From: Yponomeuta sedellus
Taxonomy: Eukaryota; Arthropoda; Insecta; Lepidoptera; Yponomeutidae
Reading direction: 5' to 3'
Assembly (NCBI GenBank): GCA_934045075.1
Contig: OW203740.1
Coordinates: 12,672,346-12,736,345, forward strand
Length of the DNA stretch: 64,000 bases
Shown here: positions 10,605 through 20,410 of the stretch, piece after piece
Layout: every line of letters starts with the position of its first letter
How positions within the stretch are numbered: the stretch's first letter is position 1
Made by a program: the position numbers and the translations under genes
Notes under the pieces: model-generated
Told to the model about the DNA's origin: nothing
Seen by the model: only the letters and a program-made list of their open reading frames with translations
The model's database searches: none

Positions 10605-11215
10605 AAAACATATCTAAGAACACTCGCTAGAAAACCAGCCTTCAAATTAAAAATACCGCATCCATATCGGTTTACCAGTTTTAAGGCTATAGCTACGGTG
10701 CCATTCACACACAGACACATACAAATAGCAGTCAAATTTATAACACCCCGGGGTAAAAAAAATATAAGTAACACTTGGCGCTCGCTACCGTTTCTCAGTT
10801 CCTTTAAAGTATTATTTAAGCCCACGTAGGCATCCTGCTGTTAAATCCATTTCCAAAACAATATTAGAATAGAACAAAATAGAATATACATATCTCTTTT
10901 ATATATCTCATGACATGCAACGAGGAAAATATGACATCCATAAACTTACCATCGTTGTCGTCTGGAGCAGTCAATCAGTCAGGACAGGGTTCCAAAAGAA
11001 ACTAATGAAAATTACTCATTCACATTGCGTTGGCAACGTCGGAAAGAGCGAAATGAAAACCTCTAAAAACCTGTTAATAGATCGAAACCCTTTCTGATTT
11101 TGCTCCTTAAGGAAACCGGTTTTTTTAAGGTTAAGGTAGAACGAAACCGAAATAAAATGCTCCTATGTACTTAGCACGGTACCGGTTTGAAAATTTTACC
11201 GGTAAACAAGCCCTG
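10605..11215. other. Right part of the possible hAT element
   Basis: Unrecognised sequence. The last 150 bp repeat AACGAAACCGAAAT and ACCGGTTT motifs similar to those at 7900-8010. An open frame at 10598-10825 shows no domain. Confidence 0.35.
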
Positions 11216-11354
11216 CCCTGAAGGTCCGTTCTTAATAATGGTGAAAGAATCCGTTAAGTACTTTCGGAGATTATCCACTACATACAAACATTAAAGAGGA
11301 AAATTTTTTTTATATTATAAACTGGCAAACTCTCCTCTTTATAATATTCGTCAT

Positions 11355-11580
11355 CATCATCAACCCATAATGTCCCCACCGTGGGGCATGGTTCTCTTCC
11401 CTGAGGAAGGTATTGGCCTCCACCACGGGAGCCAAGTCTGGATTCCGTGCTACGCTAGGCACGTTAAGCTGTTGGTGCCGGCTGCTGTCGATAGATGTCA
11501 GTCGTTAAGTCAAGTCAGAGGCCTTAGGGCGGTTTGAAAACTTCTGACAGTAAGACCAGCCACTAGTCTTGCAAGCCTCC
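11355..11580 (-). repeat. 5S-type SINE, 5'-inverted partial copy
   Basis: Positions 11355-11442 read in reverse (CCCCACCGTGGGGCATGG, CTCCACCACGGGAGCCAAGT). From 11443 the sequence is forward: CCGTGCTACGCTAGGCACGT through AGCCTCC. The two blocks meet head to head, again the pattern left by twin priming. Confidence 0.65.
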
Positions 11581-11642
11581 TTTATAATAGCTTTTAGTTT
11601 CCGAAAGTGTGTCTATTGCTAAAACAACTGAGTAAACAAATA

Positions 11643-11727
11643 AGTACTGATATCAACCCTTTGTATACTGCCGGGGCACGGGTCTCTTCCTGCATCGCAG
11701 GAAGGTTAGGCCATACTCCACCACGGT
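11643..11727 (-). repeat. 5S-type SINE, 3' fragment
   Basis: Covers GATATCAACCCTTTGTAT to ACTCCACCACGG only, an 85-bp 3' terminal piece. Confidence 0.65.
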
Positions 11728-12224
11728 ATATTACACTAACTAAAAATGGCCGCTGTATGTACGAAAGCATGAAATGCCAGTTACATCGGCAATCATTTTT
11801 GTATTCCAGCTCGTGCAATTGTGAGTAATTTTTCCGTGTGAGAATTAAACAATTTCACAATTTCGTCAGTCCATATTGGTTTGTTGAAAATATGCAAAAC
11901 ATAGTCCTTTATACTTTTCGGTTCGTTAAGTATGGATGAAACTGAAATAATAATCGTGCATCGCCCTTTCGTACGCCCAATTGGATTAGAGGGCTGTTTG
12001 GTTTTCTAAAAAGTATTTGAACTGTATGCTTTAGAAAAGTTCAATGCAATACAATGCCTTTATTTGTCAAATATGGGTGATTACATTGTCCGCCATATTT
12101 TGCCTCGCGGCGCTTAATTCTATATATAAAATGTCAAAATATTGGAACGTATTACAATGTCATTAACAATTCAAAGTACATAAGGGTTCTGTTTTTAAAC
12201 GTTTATTTATTTAGTATACAATCA

Positions 12225-12378
12225 CGGAAGCGCTCGTGACCTAGTGGAACCGAGTGATTGGTATCAATCACTAAGGTTGAACAACAACAGGTGCTTTCAA
12301 GTGCTGGATGGGTGACCGTGACAACCGATAGTGGCATTTCTCCAAGCGCTTCAGTACTTTGCATGGCACGCAAATATT
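12225..12378 (+). repeat. 5S-type SINE, diverged 5' half
   Basis: Starts CGGAAGCGCTCGTGACCTAG and keeps TTGAACAACAACAGG and GCTGGATGGGTGACCGTGAC with many differences from the other copies. It ends at GCATGGCACGC. Confidence 0.7.
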
Positions 12379-12444
12379 TCGCAATTTTCGTCAAACTGCA
12401 AAGTCTATTGACGAGGTGCTCTAAGTCATTAGATATTACAATTA

Positions 12445-12590
12445 CCACCGTAGTGTGGGAGAATACCGGCTCCTCAACCGGGAGGTCGTGGGTTCGAATC
12501 CCTGCTTGGACCAACGACTTTGTTTTCTTAGCCATTTACATTTGTGTAGTTATGTAGCAATACCACTCGCTCACGGCGAAGGAAACACGA
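12445..12590 (+). repeat. Family-B SINE head
   Basis: GGAGGTCGTGGGTTCGAATCC (box B) followed by CCAACGACTTTGTTTTCTTA and ACCACTCGCTCACGGCGAAGG. The body stops early. Confidence 0.6.
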
Positions 12591-12688
12591 TCTTGATTAC
12601 TGGGCTTCAGTCCATATGTAATAGTGTAGTCGATGTTTAACTTTAAAAAGATAATTACACTAAAATATCACCTCACTGTTTGACACTG

Positions 12689-12708
12689 CCCCCCCCCCCC
12701 CCCCCCCC
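12689..12708. repeat. Homopolymer C20
   Basis: Twenty consecutive C, very rare in this AT-rich context. The length may be affected by sequencing error. Confidence 0.9.
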
Positions 12709-12995
12709 ACCTTCTCCACGTCACCTGTTGGTTGGCTAGAATAAAAATACTATTTAGTATTACGCCGTCCAATTGTACAATCTTTACTGGTACAATAAAG
12801 AATTTATTAATAATAAACAAACCGTTGAAACAAATCGCCAAACTACCGAAGCAATACCGTTCATAAAGTCAAACGTAACTGTGGAAAACCTAAAGGATTT
12901 ACTCTACTAATAGGTTCCATCTTAAAGTGCAATCAAGATTTCTCTGTCTATCTACAATAAAATTGAAGGGAAAACAGGAGGGAAAGTCAACGTAG

Positions 12996-13128
12996 GTAAC
13001 GTGGACGAAGTCACGGATAACATTTTTTTTACTTGGCCTTTGCCCAGCAGAGGAACACAAAAGAGTCCTAAGTCGAGAAAAAAATATTTCAAAATATTAA
13101 CAGTTCTCCGCGACTTCGTCCACGTTAC
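12996..13128. repeat. Inverted repeat with 22-bp arms
   Basis: GTAACGTGGACGAAGTCACG (12996) pairs with CGCGACTTCGTCCACGTTAC (to 13128), 21 of 22 matching, with an 89-nt spacer. The GGACGAAGTCGCGG motif resembles the end of a common lepidopteran dispersed repeat (also near 63188). Confidence 0.6.
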
Positions 13129-13561
13129 GTAAAATGGATTTCTACTTTTGGGAGTTACGAAAGAAGTATGCCACCCAAAGTTCCATACATAAAACAACAG
13201 ACACAAAACACCCGTCGACAATCCGTCATAAATTCGATGAAATAAACGATGAATGTTGTTACGAAACAATTGCAATAAATCCGGAGTCGTGTGGGGCGCA
13301 ATTTCTCCGAGGGAAGTTTTCCAATATCGAGGCCGCGCTGGAAAAAGCAAGATGGCGGCGCAAGGCTGCTTTACGTACGGGGCACGGGCCTACTCGTTGC
13401 AGGCACGAACCTAGGCTAGGGGTGCATTTAGACCTGCTCGTTTAGCTGTTTATTTAGTTTTATGTTATATTATAGTTTTCATAACAAAAAACTCACGCTT
13501 GTATACCGGGGGGGCAGATATAAATAATGCATCCGACAGAGAACCAAAGTTATTGATATAG

Positions 13562-13790
13562 ACAATTAGCGAGTTGAAGTGGCAGTGGCTGGCCATATCT
13601 CGCGAAGAACCGACAACCGTTGGAGTAAACGTGTTATTGAGTAGAGACCGCGACTCGGCAAACGTAGTGTAGGACACCCTCCGACCAGGTGGCATGAGGA
13701 TCTGCGAAAAACTGCAGGCAGATGCTGCATGCGGTAAGCTGAAGACAGGGTGCTTATTAGGGGAGGGCTATGTTCAGCAGTCGACGAGGC
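13562..13790 (+). repeat. RTE-like LINE 3' remnant
   Basis: The reading resembles the C-terminal tail of RTE-type proteins: GHISRRTDNRWSKRV, then PPTRWHEDLRK, then the non-coding tail GGGGAGGGCTATG then CAGCAGT. Sister copies at 23365 and 26714 share most of the sequence. It is broken by stops and frameshifts. Confidence 0.7.
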
Positions 13791-14364
13791 ATAAACAATG
13801 GTCAGCCACATGTCACGGTCTTGTCAGATCTTTTTCGCTTCATCAGCATTCATTTTTCGGTGTATGCACGCACGCCGATTTCGGGGCTTTTTATCGTGTC
13901 CTTTGTTAGTACATCCCATATTTGGTTGGTGTTCTTTTATGTTTAGCCAGTAAATGTAGGTAATTTTTTTATGGTCATCTAGTCCTAAATTGTCAACAAT
14001 ACATATAGTAGAAACAAAACATATCCTCTACACAGTTATCGTGATTGTAAGACTGTTGTGTTCGTGCGTTTGGTATAAACGCGCCCCGTGACCTCGTGGG
14101 CGACGAATATCAGCTGTGTGCCATTTGACAGTCAAATGCCGATGATAAACATCGCCAAGTTGCTGGCATTCGATTTAACTTTATTGCACTCGGGCTAAGT
14201 TCGTTTTTGCGCGGGAAGTCGTTCGCTACTATGTATCTACCAGTTTTTATTTCCATTGGGTTTTGAGTTCCCAACCTTTGTCGTAGTGAAATTAAAAATT
14301 TTATGCTATGGAAAAATCGTGAACTAGGATGAGACAAAAAACTTTTGCAGAATTTGATACGAAT

Positions 14365-14710
14365 TACGAAGCGCTCGTGGCCTAGTCGAACCGAGTAATT
14401 GGAATCAATCACTTGAGTTAAGCAACAACAGCCGCGGTCAGGTGCAGGATGCGTGACCGTCCCGTTACTACCGCTAGTGGCATTTTTCCGAGCGCTTCCG
14501 TGCTTCGCAGTGCACGTTAAGCCGTTGGTGCCGGCTGTCATGTAATGGCAGTCGTTAAGCCATGTCAAAGGCCTTATGGGCGGCTTGATAACTTCCGACA
14601 GTAAGGCCCGCCACTGTCTTACAATCCTCCGCCAACCCGGATTCCTGCCAATCCTGCGATGCAGGAAGGTTAGGCGACCCGTGTCCTAGCAGTGGAGACA
14701 TACAAGGGTT
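14365..14710 (+). repeat. Complete 5S-type SINE with 9-bp duplication
   Basis: Full-length copy bounded by GATACGAAT (14356-14364) and GATATGAAT (14711-14719). The 5' end reads TACGAAGCGCTCGTGGCC, with an A-box-like TGGCCTAGTCG. The 5S-like block is at about 14412-14460, and the 3' end is CAGTGGAGACATACAAGGGT. Confidence 0.8.
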
Positions 14711-14764
14711 GATATGAATAGAGCTTGTAAAAAACGTATTTTTTTTTATGTAACTTATAAAACT

Positions 14765-15024
14765 CCCACTGCAGAGCACAGGCCTTCTCAGTCAGAGAGC
14801 GAGTTTGGACTTAATTACCACGCGAGCCCATCGCGGATTTCAAATTGAATTAAAATACCTTACGATTTTTTCCTTCACAGTTAGCGAGTAGTATTGATAC
14901 CATAAAGTCTCAAAATATGCACATAACTTAGAAAACAAATTCACTGGTACTTGCCCGCACTGGGAATCGAACCTGGATCTCTCGCTTCCTAGTCCATCGT
15001 TCTACCAACTAGGCTACTGCAGCT
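14765..15024 (-). repeat. Family-B SINE, nearly complete
   Basis: Reverse-oriented body (GCAGAGCACAGGCCTTCTC, GCGAGCCCATCGCGGATTTC), the ACTTAGAAAACAAATTCACTGG link, and the head with GGGAATCGAACCTGGATCTC and CCAACTAGGCTACTGC. Confidence 0.65.
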
Positions 15025-18000
15025 CTCGAAGATAAGATAAAAAAGTATTTATTCTAATAACTATATTTTATAATACACAGATGAGAAAGGTTGCACATTT
15101 CTACAAAAGTACAATAAAGCCCGTTCCCATGTCATGTCCATCGGCTGCCCGTGGGCCGTACGTAGCCTGGCTGTTTATTCGCGGTATTGTAGTCTCTAAT
15201 GTGAAAGTATTTCGGGTTCATTTTACATTGTATCGTTACGCCCGCACTTCACTTGTAATGAGCATAGCAGATTTACGCTTTGTACCTCTGTAGTTTATTT
15301 GCAACACCGACGTGGATTAGCAAATTACACAGCGTCCAATTTCCACTTCAACTTAGCCCTCTCAAAGCCCAACACTCGGTAGCACGTTATGATAATAGCA
15401 AATACCCCAACGCGCCCCACCACCAGTGCAACTAAAGCTAGGAACATACTACCGCCCGGCAGACTCGCCTTAGAGCTTCCTCATGTATATTTGTGGTCAA
15501 AACGATGACCAGAGTTCACTGCTGAGGTGTAGGCCTTTCCCCTTTTTGCCAACCTCCTTAGTCCCGCCCTGCCTTGTCATTATGACCCTGTCTAGTGTAT
15601 GAAGGCATTCCAGCAGTAGTGGCAGAAAAATCTCACGGAGGAGCTATTTTGATGAAATTAAAGTTATGGTAGAGCATCAACTTAAGCCAGAGCTTCCTTT
15701 CTTGAATTACTTTAGTATGTATGGTTTATTTTTTTATTGACAAAACCGACAGCACATGTTTAATGATAAGTAGAGTCATAAAGATTTAACCATTAGAAAA
15801 GTTTTAATTTGAGAATGTATTTCATGACGTCTGTCAGCCTGCCAACGAACTTGGCTGTAACACGATAGGAGCACGTGAAAAATGCACGTGTAAGAGCTTT
15901 ACTCTTATAGCCGGTACACAATTTGTACACAATCGCCCAGCAAGTATGCGTGTTTTGCACCAAAAATCTTAAGTAGCGTGTAAAACTCACAATGCATGAG
16001 AAACTTTCGAGCAAACCGACTCTTGTACAGTCGCCATTAAGTATAATGATGATGATGCTTTATACTTTATTGCACACATAAAAATCATACAGAAAGCACA
16101 AAATTATAAAATAAAAAAAGTACACAGCGATCTTATTTCATTAGAAATCTTTGATGGTGATTGAAATTGCAATATCATAAACCCATTGGTTCCCTGCTCT
16201 GCGTACTGTGCGCTTGACAACCCTTGGACACCACTATGTAGATTAACCCACTGTCCCCTTTACCGCCTGACGTAATTCCCGAAGAATTTCCAAAGATAGG
16301 CACTCCACTTTCATGTGAAACCACCTACTTTGACATATGTTTTTATTACAAGCCGGCATCGAGTATTTGCGCGATTGTACGTGAGAACTATATGCGACAA
16401 TGAGTCTGTAACCTAAAGCACCCACTACACTCTCTGTGAAGTTACTCGGTGAAGTTAGCCGAGCACGAGGAGCGTCACCACACACTCGCTCAACTTCGCG
16501 TGGAACTCAGTCGCTCATATGTTAGGCAAAATAGATGACGTTCAAGTTACAGATGCGGTTGCAATGTGTACTCTTACGTATTTCTACCGTATATAAAATA
16601 CAAAAGGATGTGTGTTAAAAATAGCGCTCGTTTTTATTGACGATATAAGTAACTGTATAAAGCTACCACACGAACCGCTGTTTTCTTATAATTGAAGTTA
16701 GTTAATCGCCTCCTTTGACTCGGGCCCAAAAAGCGATGACCAACGTAACTCGCCCGAGATTCCCTAGAACTGAGAATGCACGAAGTTGGTCGAAGTGCCT
16801 CTCTTCTCTTTAATATTCCCAAACTCCCAATACTCACGCCCTCGTGAATGTAAGATTGAGAGAAGGAGTTGTGTTGAGAAAAGAACGAAGACATGGCTTA
16901 GAATGGGCAAGATTAGGTTGAAGGCCTGATGAGTTGATTTGACTAAGAAAAAATTGCGTTTTCGAACTTTTGTTGCTGTTACATCGGTGCCCTGGCGTAC
17001 TGGCTAAATTCCCGCCTACATACATCGAAGAGAGGCACTTTGACGTACTTCGTGCATCACCCAAATTCCATCAACTGCGGTGTAGTAGACGTTTTGACTT
17101 GTATCATGTAAGCGTTAGTCTATCTGGTTAACAAGTGAACGACAGCCAGATTAGGTTATGTTGATATTTAATAACCTCAACTTACTGTCAACTCTGCGCG
17201 CACTACAAACTCCAACATCGCGCAATTAGTGTCTCACATGACATACCATAAATGTAATGTTCGACTAACGACAGTCGGACCGACCGTCTCCAGGCATAGT
17301 AACTGCCTGGCGGGAAATTTCCCCTTGATAGTGGAAGAGCACGATCACCCACTATTCCCTATAAAGAAAACATCTGTGAAGTGAGTGACTTGACAATTGT
17401 AAATTCTGTTCATGCGAAATGTTCCAGCATTTCTCATGAACAGAATTTAGGACGTATTGCGTGTATTCCCAGCTTAAACAGCATGCATGCAATTTGCCCA
17501 TGCTCTCAACACAGTGCCAATATTGGAAAAGTTCGCGGGTCGCAGTGGCGGCGCAAAATCAACGCTCGGGTGACACCGTTCGTGTGTGAATTTGCTAGCG
17601 CTAGAGATTTATGCTCAGCTTTTGAGCCAAAAGGACGTCAATGCTCGTGGCTACGTGCGAAACTGTTTGTCGCGCTTATCTGTCAATGTCAGTGGCTGAG
17701 AAACAGTTCTCATTCGCTATGTTGCGTTAAAACGCGTGACGAACGAAGTCGCGTGTGGTCATGCTACGAGAACTAAATGATTTTCAGTTGGTTCAGTTGG
17801 TCTGAATTGTGGAGCTCTTTTTATTGTATTTTTTTGTCAAGCTGAATCCTGACACGTCAATGCTCATCGTATAGCAAGGAGCGGCTTAGTTTCTCGCGCG
17901 CATCTGTCAAAATTAGCGACATGTCATTGTTATCAAACGCTATGTCGCGTTACAAACGAAGCGTGCGTTATTATACTACTAAACTACTAATAGGTAATTT

Positions 18001-18830
18001 TTAGTTGCTCTAATTCTGCTGCACTTTTTTCGAATTGTATTTTTTGTCACTCAATTTGTAAGGATTATGCAAAAATTGAAGACTACTATAGCTGATTGGT
18101 TAAATATTTTCACTAGGATGATGAAAGCCGTTATCCATCGATACGATATTCGGCTCGTCAGAAAACCTGCCGATAGGTATACCGAGCGTGTTCAAATCAC
18201 GTCGGGATCACCAATGTGAGGGGGATGCTTGTTCTCCTCAACAAAGAAATGGTTAGAAGGGCTTAGGATTCAGCAAGAATATAATTTGCTGCGCCAGAAA
18301 ATTTTTGACAGCAAAAAACGAGTGACTTGACGTGTCTGATTTTAAGACACTTGTATCGCGCGGTGGGGAGAGTATTCCGCTGGCCAGCACGCGTGAGGCG
18401 TGCGAAACCTCTATGTAGGAAGCTCTACAGGGAGCCAATTCTCACTTCATTAGCAAATAACATTTACTTCATTAGTAAAGCAAAGCATAAATTTGGAGTT
18501 GAACCTAAAAATTAAAATTTTAATGTCAACTCCAAAATTTTTAATTACAAAATTTATTTTTAATTTTAATTTAATATTTTAATTTAGAATGTATGTATGG
18601 CTTGTGACCTCACTAACATATTTAGTTTTAATACTGAGTGTCATTTTACTAACAACCTATGGATTGTTATTTATCCGAAATAAAGAAATACAATACAATA
18701 CAAATGAGTCGTATACGACTCTAAGGCTTATGACTTGGAATTCTACGTAATAAATCGAGCGACAGCCAGAATCTGTATTCTGAAAGCCATGCTAGATTCA
18801 TTTCGAATGAGAAAATAAATATTTAATGAC
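15025..18830. other. Mostly unrecognised intron
   Basis: No credible gene. A LINE-tail-like AT segment at 16048-16145 (CTTTATACTTTATTGCACAC) and a polyadenylation-like end at 18660-18710 (ATAAAGAAATACAATACAAT) are probable retroposon 3' ends. A long hairpin at 17400-17449 is listed separately. Open frames at 15793-16014, 16243-16485 and 17381-17776 show no domain. Confidence 0.4.
17400..17449. repeat. 50-nt hairpin, 21 of 22 stem positions paired
   Basis: TAAATTCTGTTCATG, an unpaired C, GAAATG, loop TTCCAG, CATTTC, an unpaired T, then CATGAACAGAATTTA. The stem has a single C:T mismatch. No family in the window explains it. Confidence 0.75.
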
Positions 18831-18834
18831 TCTG

Positions 18835-18900
18835 TCAGGATCGTGGCAAGTAGCAGTCCCTGGTCTCTGCCTACCCCTCTGGGATATAGGCGTGAGGTTA
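18835..18900 (+). repeat. LINE 3' tail fragment
   Basis: CAGGATCGTGGCAAGTAGCA through GGGATATAGGCGTGAGGTTA matches the end of the element at 28534-28815. Confidence 0.6.
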
Positions 18901-20230
18901 TATATGTATGTAATGACTCTGTCGAGTTGTCTTATCTTATTTTTATGCGAGTAACCTCTAAGCCTTCAAATATTTTGCGTCTACGCTTTCAATTTGCGTG
19001 GGCGAGAATCGGCCCCCAGGTAGTTAATCCTTGCTAAATACGAGTGGCTACGTGAAGCGTCATCGTATTTTGTAAGTAAAAATAGGTATAGTGCTACTAA
19101 GTTATATGACCCGGTGGAGACAAGAATTTTGTATGGAAACATCAAGTTTACTATGAGAAAAGGGACGCCGTCACCGCGTCAGAAAAGTTTGTCGCACTCT
19201 AGGTATATTTTAAACGTGCTGACGAATTTGCCAAGGAAACTGATCATTATTCCCTTCAGCCGTTTTGTGCTGAATTAAAACCTACACTTCTTCTAGCGCT
19301 TAACGACGGCTCTTGGTGGCAAAACCTACATATGGGACGGCCCGTAGTTTTTGTCGGGGCAGGGTTTTGTCTGTTCAGAAGCGCATAAAGCACGCGCGAT
19401 TTATAAACGTTTCGCTTTGCTCCATAGTTCGTTTTTTGGTTCGGGAATTCGGGAAAGTTTCGGCTTCTAGTTAATTGCATTTATTGATGATGAATAATGC
19501 GGCAATTTTTATTCTACGAACTGGGTATATTCTATAAATCCTAGAAACACAAGACAGACCTTTGAAAGTTCTCACATTATCGGTCTGTTGTTTTTTGGCA
19601 CGATGTGTCCCACTCCTGGACTAGAGCTTCTGTTAATTATCGAAATTCCTATTTCACAAACTATTATTTGATAAGTTATTTTCTTAGTTTAGTTGTTTTA
19701 TTTCTTCAATCGGTGCCTTGAGTTTTAACGTACTTTTATTTAGTGGTTATATTATCATATTACGTAGTGAATCTAATAAAATTACTAGACTTAATACATA
19801 ATCAAACAAAACAGAGTTTCGTACCTCTTCATTTCCTCAAATACCAGTCTCACGAACTATCCCTGGCTGAATCTAATTTCCTCATAAAGAAAGTGATAGA
19901 TACCGCTCTACTACATGATATTCCTAACAGAAGATCTACTCTTTACGAAAGCCGAATAATAAAACATTGAACATGAGTAATAGATCAAGCCAGTCTCATT
20001 GAGTCGAGAGGTATATTACAATATGTTATAGAAATAAGACAAAACCCGAAAACTCTTTGTTCAGTATCGATAAATTGAACCATAAAAGGATAGAAGTTTA
20101 AAGTTATGTAAATCAGTTCTTTGAAACTCCTAAAATACTTCAATTTTTTGTACTAAGTGCCCGCAGGAAGATTCACGACTTTTTGAACAAATACATGTAG
20201 AATTTCAAACTGTAGCTTGCGTATTTGTTG
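18901..20230. other. Unrecognised intron
   Basis: No gene or family recognised. The frame at 19743-19970 is open by chance as far as can be told. Confidence 0.4.
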
Positions 20231-20237
20231 TTGACGA

Positions 20238-20410
20238 CCTCTGTGGCGTAGCGGTAGCGCATCTGCCTACCATGCAAGAGGTCCCGGGTTCGAATCCCGG
20301 CTAGAGACAAAATAAAGACCCCCGGTCTTGGGTGTTTATATGTTTGTGATGTCGTTGTTTTCTGGTTCTCACGACACAGGTTATCCTAGTGTGGGGTCAG
20401 AAGCAACGTA
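20238..20410 (+). repeat. tRNA-headed SINE (family C) with Gly-like head
   Basis: GTGGCGTAGCGGTAGCGCAT matches a pol III A box, and CCCGGGTTCGAATCCCGG a B box. The body AGACCCCCGGTCTTGGGTGT and GTGATGTCGTTGTTTTCTGG continues directly, which marks it as a SINE head rather than a tRNA gene. Confidence 0.75.

Larger units (their letters stand above)
7889..11215. mobile_element. Possible hAT-like element carrying nested insertions
   Basis: The left end CAGGGCTTCAAACCGG (7889) and right end CCGGTAAACAAGCCCTG (to 11215) form CAGGGCTT...AAGCCCTG termini with repeated CCGGTTT-type subterminal motifs. The flanks ACCCTAAG and CCCTGAAG are only partly alike, so the pairing of the two ends is tentative. 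If correct, the fold-back SINE (8405-8840) and R1-like LINE (8855-10590) entered afterwards. No transposase is visible. Confidence 0.4.

Noticed and set aside
17381..17776. 131-codon open frame
   Set aside because: No domain, covers the hairpin at 17400, and has no splice or start context supporting it.
20238..20311. tRNA-Gly gene
   Set aside because: Good A and B boxes, but the sequence runs straight into a SINE body found elsewhere, and other heads of the family are degraded.
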